40,138 bases of DNA from Alphaproteobacteria bacterium (GCA_003241825.1 QBLX01000001.1:1-40138), one strand, 5' to 3'; numbered from the stretch's first letter, positions 9,359 to 18,086 are shown. The notes: a model not told the origin generated them from the sequence alone. Translations and numbers: made by a program.

Positions 9359-9374
9359 AGGAAACCGGTGTCAT
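9359..9374. promoter_or_regulatory. Candidate operator, copy 2 (AGGAAACCGGTGTCAT)
   Basis: Carries the shared 11-mer ACCGGTGTCAT. The left arm is degenerate here, so this copy is essentially a half-site with weaker symmetry. It lies 66 bases before the pectate lyase start at 9440 in the 204-base gap after the LamG gene, in which I see no gene or clear terminator. Confidence 0.55.
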
Positions 9375-9439
9375 AGGTGGTTATGCTCTGCGCGGTACAG
9401 GGCCGCTAGAGCCATCCCAAGGGACCGATCGGAACGCTC

Positions 9440-11065
9440 ATGACGATTAAATTGAACCGCCGCACGCTATTGTCCGCCACAGCCGCGACCGCATTCGCTG
9501 CATCGGCACCTGCTCTGGCTGAAAGCTCCGTCCCTACGCGGTCTTCCGTTCTGACCGCCATGAAACGCGCGACGACGTTCATGGTCGAAGAGGCCTCGGT
9601 CGGTGGCGGTTATGTGTGGCAGACCCTGCCGGACTTTTCGCGTCGATGGGGCGAACTCGAGGCTTCACCGACCATGATCTGGGTGCAGCCGCCAGGCACT
9701 GCGACCATGGGCCATGTGTTCCTCGACGCCTATCATGCCACAGGCGACGAAACCTACTACACCGCCGCCAAGTCCGCCGCCGACGCCCTCATCAGGGGCC
9801 AGCACCCAAGCGGTGGCTGGAACTACGTCATTGATACTGTCAGCGAGGACAACCTCAAGCGCTGGTACGAGACCTATGGTCAGAACGCCTGGCGAATGGA
9901 AGAATTCCAGCGCTACTACGGCAACGCCACCTTTGACGACGCTGGCACCGCCGAGGCATCCCAGCTCATGCTGCGGATGTTCGCCGAGAAGCGCGAGCGC
10001 CGCTACAAGGCTGCACTGGACAGGGCGCTCGGATTTGTCCTCGACAGTCAGTATGCGAATGGCGGGTGGCCCCAGCGCTTTCCGCACGTCGAGCACGCGG
10101 GCCTTTACGGGCATCAGGACTACACCGGCCATATCACGTTCAACGATGACGTCGCCGGCGAGAACCTGAAGTTCCTGATCTATGCCTATCAGGTTCTGGG
10201 CGAACCGCGCCTTCTCGACGCAGTTCAACGCGGCATGGACATATTCGTTGCCACCCAGCAGCCAGCGCCCCAACCCGCCTGGGGCCTGCAGCATTTCGCC
10301 GACACCCTGAAGCCAGCCGGCGCACGAACCTACGAACCCCAGGGTTTCGCCACCCACACTACGGCGACCAATCTACGCTCGATGATGGACTTCTATCGCC
10401 TGACCGGCGACCGCAAATACATTGCCCGGATACCCGAGGCGCTGGACTGGCTGGACGCCGTCGCCACCCCTCCCGCCCTTCGCGGGCCCGGCCGCACCCA
10501 CCCGACCTTTGTGCTCGAGGGGTCGAATACGCCCGTCTATATCCATCGCCGTGGTTCCAATGTCGTCAACGGCGAATACTTCTACGACGCCAGCCCGACT
10601 GACGTGGTCGGCCACTACGGCTCTTTCCGTAACCTCGACACCGCCGCCATCCGCGCCGAGTATGCAGCTGCAGCCGCACTTTCGCCCGAAGATGTCAGTC
10701 GCGGGTCGCCGTTAAAGGCCAGGATGGGCACCCTGGCCTTGCCTCGATACTTCACACTCAGGGACGTCAGCGTCTGGGACATGGGGTCCGACGCCCGGCG
10801 GGCCACCGAACCTGCAGCCGCCCGGGTCACGTCCGTTGTTGCCGCGCTGAATGCCCGCGGCTACTGGCCCAGCCTTCTGACCACCACGTCCAACCCGTTC
10901 ATCGGAGATGGTCCGACGATCCCGACCGGCGGAGAATATCGCACCACCCGCGTCGGCGATGTCTGGGACACCTCTCCCTGGACGACCGACACACCTGTTG
11001 AGGGCGTATCGACTCAAGTCTACATCAGGAACATGGGTGACCTGATTGAGGCGCTGATCGATTAG
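9440..11065 (+). CDS. Tat-exported pectate lyase-like protein, PL10-related (long paralogue A)
   Basis: Likely cleaves homogalacturonan by beta-elimination in the periplasm or outside the cell. The 541-residue protein begins with a twin-arginine signal (NRRTLLSA, then an Ala-rich core ending ALAES). PL10-type motifs appear in order: GGWPQ at 208-212, ITFNDD at 232-237, and ARTYEP at 295-300; the last contains an arginine that may correspond to the catalytic arginine of the family, though I could not align it. It is about 190 residues longer than the classic PL10 protein at 30961, with extra N-terminal helices (GGYVW, FSRRWGELEASP) and a C-terminal extension ending in DVWDTSPWTTD. It is a clear paralogue of the minus-strand gene at 12678. 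A GGA lies six bases before the ATG. Substrate preference is inferred from family and context. Confidence 0.82.
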   Translation: MTIKLNRRTLLSATAATAFAASAPALAESSVPTRSSVLTAMKRATTFMVEEASVGGGYVWQTLPDFSRRWGELEASPTMIWVQPPGTATMGHVFLDAYHATGDETYYTAAKSAADALIRGQHPSGGWNYVIDTVSEDNLKRWYETYGQNAWRMEEFQRYYGNATFDDAGTAEASQLMLRMFAEKRERRYKAALDRALGFVLDSQYANGGWPQRFPHVEHAGLYGHQDYTGHITFNDDVAGENLKFLIYAYQVLGEPRLLDAVQRGMDIFVATQQPAPQPAWGLQHFADTLKPAGARTYEPQGFATHTTATNLRSMMDFYRLTGDRKYIARIPEALDWLDAVATPPALRGPGRTHPTFVLEGSNTPVYIHRRGSNVVNGEYFYDASPTDVVGHYGSFRNLDTAAIRAEYAAAAALSPEDVSRGSPLKARMGTLALPRYFTLRDVSVWDMGSDARRATEPAAARVTSVVAALNARGYWPSLLTTTSNPFIGDGPTIPTGGEYRTTRVGDVWDTSPWTTDTPVEGVSTQVYIRNMGDLIEALID

Positions 11066-11102
11066 GCCTTGCAGGGGAGAGCCCCCTTCCAGCCTTGCCA
11101 CT

Positions 11103-12470
11103 CTAGGGCAGGGTCTCCTCACGGGCACCGTCCAGGCGCGGCGGAGCGGCATAACTGCGCGCTGACGCAGCGACGTATTCCGCGAACTCATCCGGCGTCT
11201 TCAGCACCTCACCCTCGGACCAGCCCGCAACCAGCATGTAGCGGTAGGTCCGGTCCGCCTGTGCAGGTATCCGGAACACGTGATTACCACCGCGCGCCTC
11301 GACGAACTGATAGGCGGGCTGATCGCTCGGGGGCACGATGAGGGCGGTGCCCGCATAGAGGATGGGGGCCAGTTGTTGGAGCCCCTCCACATCGTCCGGA
11401 TTGCGCAAGGCTTCCGGTGCTGCCGAGAGGACTGAATTCTGCGTGCGGCGCTCGAAATTCTGGCCCGGTCGACGACGGATCCCTACGGCAAGATCGGCGC
11501 CCTGGGCTCCCGGCTCCCATGTCAGGAACCGCACCTCGGCCGTGGTGTAGTTCTGACCAGCGTAGGCAGTGTAGGTTTGTTCCAGCTCGTAGCGGCCCTG
11601 GCCAGTGTTCCAGTTCATCGTCCGGATCCTGACCATGCTGCGAAGCGGACCATTGACCAGCACCTCGAAGGCATAGCGGGTATCCGAGACCTGTCCGCCA
11701 TTGAAGCGGTTCGCGACATCGGCACCCGGGCTGAAGCGCGGACGTGCAAGGACATCGCCCTCGAACACACCGATGCCGCCGCCGCCGAAACTGTCGTCCA
11801 CCGACTGGATGTCGGCCCCGTAGTCTGGGTTCTCGGTGGCAACCCCGTAACCGTCCAGATTTCCCATGTAGAGACGGTTCGACATCAACAGACCCCGGCG
11901 CTTGCCATAGATATCGACATCGGTCGGGAACCACAGTTTCCATCCGACGTGCTCGCTCTCCCAGAAGGGTGCGAGGTGGCGCATGTAGCTGCCGATCGCC
12001 CCATGGGTCCGATGCGCGTTCCAGCCCCTTGGTTGAAAGCCCCGGTAGATGTGGAAGCGTTTGCGCTCTCCGGCCTTGAGGTCGGCCACGAAAAATAACT
12101 CATCCCAGATCCCGTCTCGGTCGAGGTCGTCGAACTGATAGTCGATCGCGCGGCCATTGGTTTCCGCACGGCGTTCGTGAGGCCCCTGACTGGCCAGCAG
12201 TTCCGGGGAAGGCTCGGATCTCGGCTGACCTGAAGGATCGACCAGGGAGACGGCGAGCTCATGGATATCTGCGAGCATTGGCAACTGATCACGTCGGATG
12301 ATGATCGGCGCATCCTTGCGGTCTTCGTCCAGATCATTGGCAATGACGATCTCGACCCTGGACAGGGGCAGGAAGTCATACTCGGCATACCAGCCGTCCT
12401 GGGCCGCGGCAGAGGTGGCGCCCGACATGCTCACCATGACGGCAGCCACGAGCCATGATGAACGCGCCAC
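11103..12470 (-). CDS. Secreted DUF4861-like protein of pectin loci
   Basis: A 455-residue exported protein that I recognise with moderate confidence as DUF4861-like, a family found in pectin and rhamnogalacturonan loci of Bacteroidetes and Proteobacteria. I do not know an assigned reaction. Visible features are a signal peptide ending SAAAQ, a long beta-rich region with IVIANDLDEDRKDAPIIIR, DLDRDGIWDELFFVADL, and a Trp/Tyr-rich stretch around HVGWKLWFPTDVDIYGKR. The start is a GTG at 12470 preceded by AAGGAGG; the frame is open further upstream with an ATG at 12545, but that would put the conserved operator-like site on top of the start codon. It lies downstream of lyase B on the same strand and ends 37 bases from the convergent lyase A. 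It might assist lyases in handling side-chain-decorated pectin; that is inference. Confidence 0.72.
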   Translation of the reverse strand: MARSSWLVAAVMVSMSGATSAAAQDGWYAEYDFLPLSRVEIVIANDLDEDRKDAPIIIRRDQLPMLADIHELAVSLVDPSGQPRSEPSPELLASQGPHERRAETNGRAIDYQFDDLDRDGIWDELFFVADLKAGERKRFHIYRGFQPRGWNAHRTHGAIGSYMRHLAPFWESEHVGWKLWFPTDVDIYGKRRGLLMSNRLYMGNLDGYGVATENPDYGADIQSVDDSFGGGGIGVFEGDVLARPRFSPGADVANRFNGGQVSDTRYAFEVLVNGPLRSMVRIRTMNWNTGQGRYELEQTYTAYAGQNYTTAEVRFLTWEPGAQGADLAVGIRRRPGQNFERRTQNSVLSAAPEALRNPDDVEGLQQLAPILYAGTALIVPPSDQPAYQFVEARGGNHVFRIPAQADRTYRYMLVAGWSEGEVLKTPDEFAEYVAASARSYAAPPRLDGAREETLP

Positions 12471-12529
12471 CAGGCCTCCTTGTCGGTACCGGGCGACCTG
12501 GGGAAGGCGATCGTCGAGACGCTCAGAGA

Positions 12530-12545
12530 AAACCACCGGTGTCAT
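12530..12545. promoter_or_regulatory. Candidate operator, copy 3 (AAACCACCGGTGTCAT)
   Basis: Third exact copy of the ACCGGTGTCAT core, 60 bases upstream of the GTG start of the DUF4861-like gene, between it and pectate lyase B. Its presence suggests the DUF4861-like gene has its own promoter although the preceding gene is on the same strand. The orientation relative to the gene is opposite to copies 1 and 2, as expected for a palindromic site. Confidence 0.55.
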
Positions 12546-12677
12546 TTTCACTCTCCGTGGCGCAAGGCCAGTTAACCTGTCTGAATGGTCCCGAAAGGAC
12601 CCGCATGGCCCATCCGATCCCTCACTGCCCAGCAGACCGGCCCTGGCCTGACCGCCCCGCCCGAACACATCCCCGTC

Positions 12678-14273
12678 CTATGGTGCGATGTCGCGCAGGG
12701 CACTGATCAGGCGGCTCATGTTGTTGATGTAGGTTCCTGTCGAAATCCCGATGGGCCCGGATGCGAGGGTAAAGGGTGAAGTGTCCCATTCGTCGCCGAC
12801 CTGACCGTTATCGACGAAGCCGGGAGGTGGCTCTGAAGGCCCGGGGCCGCGATAGGGATGGCTGGTCGAGCGTAGCTCCTGTGGCCAGAACCCGTCCGCA
12901 TTCAGTCCCGCAACCAGTTCTGCGGCTCCTAACGCCCTGTTCTGGGCTGCAGTTACGTTCAGATCCGAACCGCCGACGTCGCGTGTGATCCAGTATCGGG
13001 GCATTAATGACGGGCCGCTTCCGGCTAAAGGGGACCCAGCGCTCGCCTGTTCCGGCGACATGGCGGAAAGGCGCTGGAGGCGCTCTTGTAACCGGTCGAC
13101 ATCAATCCGCTTTTCGGCCCGTTTTCCGGTGATGTCGTAGCCGCGGTAATATTCCCCGTTCTGGGCGTTCGAGCCACGGCGACCGCCGCCGATGAAGCGG
13201 TTGGTGCCTGCCTCTACATAGCGGAAGTAGTTGAGCCCGTTCCGATGGGCCTCTACTGGAGCCTCGACCAGACGCAGCCAGTCGAGGGCCTCCGGGACTC
13301 TGGCCAGGAAGGTGGGGTCACCGGTCAGTTCGAAGAAGTCCATCAGCTTGGTGAGTGCGGCCGCCGTGGTGTGAGGCGACAGGGCCTTCGGCTCATAGGT
13401 GCGCGCAGCGGCGGGCTGCAGGTCCAGTGTGTATTGCATGGAGAACCCGGGCGAAGGCATCGGCTGCTGAAGCGCGATGTAGCAAGCCATCGCCCGCTCG
13501 ATCGGATCTCGCACCCGTTCGTTTCCCGTCTGCTGCAGGACCAGCAGCAGGAAGTCGATGTTGGTCTCGGCGACCTCGTCATTCAGGGTGATGTAGCCGG
13601 TGTAATCCGGCCGGCCATGGTTGTTGAAAGCCGCGGCCTTCGGCCATCTCTGGGGCCAGCCACCAACCGGGTACTGGCTGTTGAGCACGAACGAGACGGT
13701 CCGGTCGACCGCCTCCATGAACCGGGGCTCGTTCTTCTCGAGATACAGGCGCAACAGAAAGCTTCCGCACTCAACCGTCGCATGATCATCGAATGTGGCA
13801 TTGCCGTAGTAGTGCTGGAATTCCTCCAGCCGCCAGCCGTTGCGGCCGATGGTTTCGTACCAGCGCTTCAGCGACTCCTCGCCGTTGAAATCGATGATGT
13901 AGTTCCAGCCACCGCTCTCATGCTGGCCAGCGATCAGAGCGTCACCAGCCTTTACGGCGGCATCGTAATAGAGCGCCTCGCCCGTGGCATGAAAGGCGTC
14001 GAGAAAAATCTGGCCCATCTCCGGGGTGCCGGGAGCCTGTGTCCAGATCATGCTCGGCCAGGCCTCCATTTCGCCCCAGCGGCGGGAAAAATCGGCGAGA
14101 TAGGACCAGACATAGCCACCGCGCGTGGCAACCCGGTCCGTCATGAAGCTCGTCGCTCGGCGCATGGTCGCTGCGATCGCGTCAGAATCGGGTGCCTGTG
14201 GCGACCATCCGCCGACCGCGACCGCGATGGGGGTGATCGAGGCACTCACCAGCAAGGTTCGCCGAGACAGCAT
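12678..14273 (-). CDS. Tat-exported pectate lyase-like protein, PL10-related (long paralogue B)
   Basis: Paralogue of the protein at 9440, 531 residues, with the same architecture throughout. A twin-arginine signal (LSRRTLLVSAS) leads into GGYVWSYLADFSRRWGEME, then the PL10-type motifs GGWPQ (204-208), ITLNDE (228-233) and ARTYEP (290-295), and the same C-terminal module ending DEWDTSPFTLAS. I chose the ATG at 14273 because GGAGAA lies about nine bases before it and the Tat motif follows at once; an upstream TTG at 14291 is less likely. A perfect inverted repeat, TCCAGT-CCA-ACTGGA, overlaps its ribosome site. Unlike its paralogue it has no ACCGGTGTCAT copy upstream, so it may be expressed differently. 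Pectate lyase activity is inferred from family resemblance. Confidence 0.82.
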   Translation of the reverse strand: MLSRRTLLVSASITPIAVAVGGWSPQAPDSDAIAATMRRATSFMTDRVATRGGYVWSYLADFSRRWGEMEAWPSMIWTQAPGTPEMGQIFLDAFHATGEALYYDAAVKAGDALIAGQHESGGWNYIIDFNGEESLKRWYETIGRNGWRLEEFQHYYGNATFDDHATVECGSFLLRLYLEKNEPRFMEAVDRTVSFVLNSQYPVGGWPQRWPKAAAFNNHGRPDYTGYITLNDEVAETNIDFLLLVLQQTGNERVRDPIERAMACYIALQQPMPSPGFSMQYTLDLQPAAARTYEPKALSPHTTAAALTKLMDFFELTGDPTFLARVPEALDWLRLVEAPVEAHRNGLNYFRYVEAGTNRFIGGGRRGSNAQNGEYYRGYDITGKRAEKRIDVDRLQERLQRLSAMSPEQASAGSPLAGSGPSLMPRYWITRDVGGSDLNVTAAQNRALGAAELVAGLNADGFWPQELRSTSHPYRGPGPSEPPPGFVDNGQVGDEWDTSPFTLASGPIGISTGTYINNMSRLISALRDIAP

Positions 14274-14281
14274 CAAAGTTC

Positions 14282-14296
14282 TCCAGTCCAACTGGA
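14282..14296. repeat. Inverted repeat over the ribosome site of lyase B
   Basis: A perfect six-base inverted repeat with a three-base spacer (TCCAGT CCA ACTGGA), ending nine bases before the start codon at 14273. The GGAG ribosome site forms part of one arm, so the repeat could be an operator or an RNA hairpin that hides the ribosome site. A chance match is possible at this length. Confidence 0.35.
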
Positions 14297-14460
14297 CGCC
14301 GATCTTTTCAACTCAGGTCAGGCGTCGCGCACTACACACCGATCACTTTTTGACTCAAATCACAGCGGCGCCGTGCGAACGGTCGACGCTGGTAGCCTGG
14401 TTCCGCCAGTTCCGGATGATTGGCGTCCCGAAGTCCGCCGCCAGAATCGCAGAGAAAAAT

Positions 14461-14489
14461 GGAGCGTCGTCCTTTCAGGACGACGCTCC
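14461..14489 (-). terminator. Rho-independent terminator of the TonB receptor gene
   Basis: A perfect 13-base stem (GGAGCGTCGTCCT with its complement) and a three-base loop, followed on the minus strand by ATTTTTCTC. It lies 53 bases past the receptor stop codon. It separates the highly loaded receptor transcript from the same-strand lyase B gene downstream. Confidence 0.88.
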
Positions 14490-14541
14490 AGTCTGGACAG
14501 TCCCTAGGAGGAATACTGTCCGTCCCCGGAGGGATCGAGAA

Positions 14542-17500
14542 TCAGAACGTGAAACGGGTTCCGATGAAGTACTGGCGGCCCGTCTTGCCATAGCTCGAGG
14601 CGACGGGATCGTCCTGATAGGCCCAGCGGCTGTCGACCTGATCCGTGAGGTTCAATGCTTCGGCCGTGAGAGTGATGCTGTCCGTTATCTTGTAGGTGAA
14701 CGACGCGTCGACATTGAGAGTCTCGTCCGAACCCACGAAGTCGTTGATCAGCGGCGAGTCACACTGACCGGGATCACAGGTGCCTGCCGCAAGCGGGTAT
14801 TGCGTTTGATACCCTGCACGATACGCGGCCGAAACACGGGCGCTCCAGCGTTCGACCTCGTAGAAGACCGTCGCATTGAAGCTGTCTGGCGAGGCACCCA
14901 GGAATGGTGCCGTGCCGGTCAGGTTTCTGGCCGGATCGAGGATGTATTCCAGTTCCGAAGAAATGTGGGTGTAGTTCGCCTGAACGCCAAGGTTCGACCA
15001 GAAGCCCGGCAGGAAGGTCAGGTTCTGCTGATAGATAAGCTCGTAGCCGGTGAGCGTGCCGCCCGGTGCATCGTTGAACTGGCGCACCGAGAACGGAAGA
15101 TTCTGATCGATGTAGGCCCGCCGACTGTCGGAAGCGATGTCGGTCAGCCCGTCGAAGGCAAGCCGCAGATTGGCGATCGCGTCCGCATCAAACAGATCGG
15201 TCAGCTGGGCTTCGCGCAGAACGACTTGCGGGAAGCTGTTGATCTTCTTGTGGAAGACCGCCACCGAAATGAGAGCGTCAGGCGCGAAATACCACTCGAC
15301 ATTGAAATCGAGGTTATCAGCCCGGAAGGGCTTCAGTCGCGTGTTGCCCAAGGTGATTGCCGCGTTGGAGCCGTCAAACTGGGCAGGTGCCGCACCGATC
15401 CCGATGGGGACGTTGAAGCCTGTCACGCCCGGTTGAAGGGAAAGTAGCTGTGGCCGGGCCATGACCTTGGCAGCAGCAAAGCGGAACAGCAGCTTGTCTG
15501 ACCATTCGTAGATCAGGTTCATCGACGGCAGTGTGTCGGTATAGTCGTTGGTATTTTCGACGGGACGTCCGCTCGGAGACCGGCCTGCTGCCTCGACGCT
15601 TGTCTCGGCAATCCGCACGCCGAAATTACCACGCAGATCGCGTCCGAAAAGCGGCTGCACGAAATCGACCTGGGCATAATAGGCGGTATCGGTCTCATCG
15701 ACCCGGAAGGTGTTCACCCCGCCGTTGCGCAGGTCGGACAGGCGCCAGTCACCCCAGTCGTTGATGCAGTCGCAGTTGAAGCCGAACCGCTGCTGGAAGG
15801 CTTCCAGATTGGGCGCGAAGAACGACGTCGGCGTGCCGGCGGGCACATCGAGGCCGAGACCCCAGTTCACCACCTGACCCATCTGGCCAACGGTCGTGGA
15901 TGGCGCAAGGCCTGTGCGGACCCCTTCAAGCAAGCTCGGGTTCTGGGTATCGGCGATGAGCCGCTCGAAACGGGTGTAGAAGAAGTCAAACTTCCGCTGG
16001 CCCGCCCCAAAACGCAGCGTGTAATCCGGCGTTATGTCCCACGCGATATCGATCTTGGCGGCTTCGTAGCCGTTCTCGGTGACCGTCCGGAAATGACGGA
16101 GGGAGGAGTATCCCTTCACGAAATCCCAGTTGTTCGGATTGGCCGTATCAAAGCCGAAATTCATGACGGGGATGTCGCCGCCGCCGCGCGCGTCGAAGAC
16201 GAAATAGTCGTTTCCTGGCGTGCCGTTTCCTGAGTCGAGGCGGATGAAGTCGACCAGTTGCCCGGTATTCACGTTGCTGGAGCTTGACCGCCCTAACAGC
16301 GCCACCATGCGGAGGGTGTCGCTGAACTCATGCTCGATGTTGATCGAGTTTTGCTGGAACTCTGTTGTGAAGGCACCCTGATCGACTGCCGAACGCATGT
16401 CGACGCGCCCGAGCTTCAGATAGTTGGCCTGCGTGCCCGAATCACTGAGCCCCGCGTCAATCAACTGAACCGATGGCCGCCCGATGAACGGACCGCGCAT
16501 GGCCAGGAAGTTCGGATGAGGTACATATCCGACTGAGGTCGGCTGGTTGTAGTAGTCGTAGACTTCCAGATTATTCGGATTGAAGCTTCCGACGGTCGCC
16601 CCGAGGTTGTTTACGTTAGCGCCCGGCGCTGTATTGAAGACACGGTTTGTCCCATACCTGGTCTGACCGCAATCTATGGCATCACGAAAATCGGTAGCGG
16701 CTTGAGTTGCGCAGTTTGGATATGCTCCCCGACGATTTACATAGCTGTTATTCGCAGAACTCGTCGTCGGGAACGTTTGATAGCTGAAAGCCGACGCCGT
16801 TCGATTACCGTTGGTGTTATTTCGATTCAGACCAACGGGGCCAAGCTGATAGTTGGTCGAACTCTGGGTCGCCTCGGAATACAGATTGTCGAAACTGATC
16901 GTCGTGCGATCGGTCGGGCGCCACTGGAACGACAGTGTCGCTCCGAGGCGCTCCTGCTCGATCTCGCGATGCTGCAGCGATGCGAGGGAGGGGATCCGCA
17001 CCAGGGATTGCCGATAGTTGTTGGGGCCATACAGAAGCTGGTAGGCCGCCGGATTCGAGCCGATCAGGAAGCTGAGCGCTTCAGGATTTGTAACTCGAGA
17101 AATCACCAGAGCCGGATTGACGTTGGTGGGCAGTGCAAAGCCCTGCGGATCGCCGGCAGCCGTTGCTGCCGCGTTATTGAAAGTTGACCCGCGGTACGTG
17201 TACTCGTTGCTGCCAACCGCCCTGAAGAAGCTGTCGGTTGTCTGCTTGCGCTCATTGTAGGCAAGCGAACCCAGAACGCCTAACTGGCCGAATGGGGTGT
17301 CCCAACGCTTCGACCCGAGCAGGGCCACACGTGGGTTGTGAGAGCCGCCGTTCTCGTAATAGGCATCCTGCAGCGAGAGTGCGAAACGCTGGCCGGAGTA
17401 GTCGAAAGGCCGCCCGGAAATCAGGTCTACAGTCGCACCGAGACTGCCCTCGTCTGTCTGCGCATCGGCAGATTTCTGCACTCTCAAGGAGTTGAAGAGC

Positions 17501-17946
17501 TCGGACGCGAACGTATTGAATGAAAACCCACGGTCACGGCGCAGGGCACCGTCAGCGTTGCTGGCACCCGACGTCGACAGGGTTTCGAGACCGTTCAACC
17601 GAACGCGGGTGAAGTCGCCGCCCAGGCCCCGAACCGAGATCTGGTTTCCCTCGCCATTCTCCCGGTCGATCGAGACACCCGGCAAACGTTGCAAAGACTC
17701 TGCGAGGTTTGCGTCCGGGAAGTCGGCTATATCTTCTGCATTGATGACATCGACAATGGTGTTGGACCGTCGCTTGTCGACAAGCGCGCTGGCCAGCGAT
17801 CCTCGAATGCCGGTGACGATGATCTCGTCCACCGTATCTTCCTGCGCTGGCTGCGATTGGGCGAATGCCGGCAGAGCCATTGCGGAAAAGGCCGCGCAAA
17901 GTGCAACGCAAGATGCGGACCGCAGATATAGCGAAGAAATTCTCAT
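14542..17946 (-). CDS. TonB-dependent outer-membrane receptor, likely for pectic oligosaccharides
   Basis: An outer-membrane active transporter of 1134 residues that uses TonB energy to import large substrates. A signal peptide ends at ALPAFAQ; a TonB-box-like segment DEIIVTGIRGSL follows, then the plug domain (IADFPDANLAESLQRLPGVSIDR, QISVRGLGGDFTRVRLNG), and a long beta-barrel that ends YFIGTRFTF with the terminal Phe typical of outer-membrane proteins. The size and plug sequence match the receptors that Caulobacterales and Xanthomonadales use for plant oligosaccharides. The start at 17946 is natural for the signal peptide. Two regulatory elements lie within 140 bases upstream (the ACCGGTGTCAT palindrome at 18071 and the TATGATNATA element at 18032) and a strong terminator lies downstream, so it is probably a single-gene transcript. 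The substrate is inferred from neighbours. Confidence 0.93.
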   Translation of the reverse strand: MRISSLYLRSASCVALCAAFSAMALPAFAQSQPAQEDTVDEIIVTGIRGSLASALVDKRRSNTIVDVINAEDIADFPDANLAESLQRLPGVSIDRENGEGNQISVRGLGGDFTRVRLNGLETLSTSGASNADGALRRDRGFSFNTFASELFNSLRVQKSADAQTDEGSLGATVDLISGRPFDYSGQRFALSLQDAYYENGGSHNPRVALLGSKRWDTPFGQLGVLGSLAYNERKQTTDSFFRAVGSNEYTYRGSTFNNAAATAAGDPQGFALPTNVNPALVISRVTNPEALSFLIGSNPAAYQLLYGPNNYRQSLVRIPSLASLQHREIEQERLGATLSFQWRPTDRTTISFDNLYSEATQSSTNYQLGPVGLNRNNTNGNRTASAFSYQTFPTTSSANNSYVNRRGAYPNCATQAATDFRDAIDCGQTRYGTNRVFNTAPGANVNNLGATVGSFNPNNLEVYDYYNQPTSVGYVPHPNFLAMRGPFIGRPSVQLIDAGLSDSGTQANYLKLGRVDMRSAVDQGAFTTEFQQNSINIEHEFSDTLRMVALLGRSSSSNVNTGQLVDFIRLDSGNGTPGNDYFVFDARGGGDIPVMNFGFDTANPNNWDFVKGYSSLRHFRTVTENGYEAAKIDIAWDITPDYTLRFGAGQRKFDFFYTRFERLIADTQNPSLLEGVRTGLAPSTTVGQMGQVVNWGLGLDVPAGTPTSFFAPNLEAFQQRFGFNCDCINDWGDWRLSDLRNGGVNTFRVDETDTAYYAQVDFVQPLFGRDLRGNFGVRIAETSVEAAGRSPSGRPVENTNDYTDTLPSMNLIYEWSDKLLFRFAAAKVMARPQLLSLQPGVTGFNVPIGIGAAPAQFDGSNAAITLGNTRLKPFRADNLDFNVEWYFAPDALISVAVFHKKINSFPQVVLREAQLTDLFDADAIANLRLAFDGLTDIASDSRRAYIDQNLPFSVRQFNDAPGGTLTGYELIYQQNLTFLPGFWSNLGVQANYTHISSELEYILDPARNLTGTAPFLGASPDSFNATVFYEVERWSARVSAAYRAGYQTQYPLAAGTCDPGQCDSPLINDFVGSDETLNVDASFTYKITDSITLTAEALNLTDQVDSRWAYQDDPVASSYGKTGRQYFIGTRFTF

Positions 17947-18031
17947 GGTCTCCCCCGGTTGTTTCCCAATCCGGCCCGACGCCTCTTACGAGCGTTCGAC
18001 CGGGTTTCCCGCTCGGCTTTTCACCGAGACA

Positions 18032-18050
18032 GTCGAAAAGTATGATTATA
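18032..18050 (-). promoter_or_regulatory. Shared promoter/operator element A1
   Basis: On the minus strand this reads TATAATCATACTTTTCGAC, matching 16 of 19 bases of the element at 20171-20189 in the same orientation relative to the following gene. It contains the TATGATNATA core (other strand) also seen at 32883. It may be a core promoter: a TTGACT lies 17 bases upstream of TACTTT. It may equally be a GntR-type operator near the palindrome TATGATCATA. Confidence 0.5.
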
Positions 18051-18070
18051 AGACATTGCAGTCAAACCTT

Positions 18071-18086
18071 TTGTCACCGGTGTCAT
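18071..18086. promoter_or_regulatory. Candidate operator, copy 4 (TTGTCACCGGTGTCAT)
   Basis: The most symmetrical copy of the recurring site: the inner 14 bases TGTCACCGGTGTCA form a palindrome with one mismatched pair. It lies 125 bases before the TonB receptor start at 17946, directly upstream of the putative TTGACT box. Confidence 0.62.
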
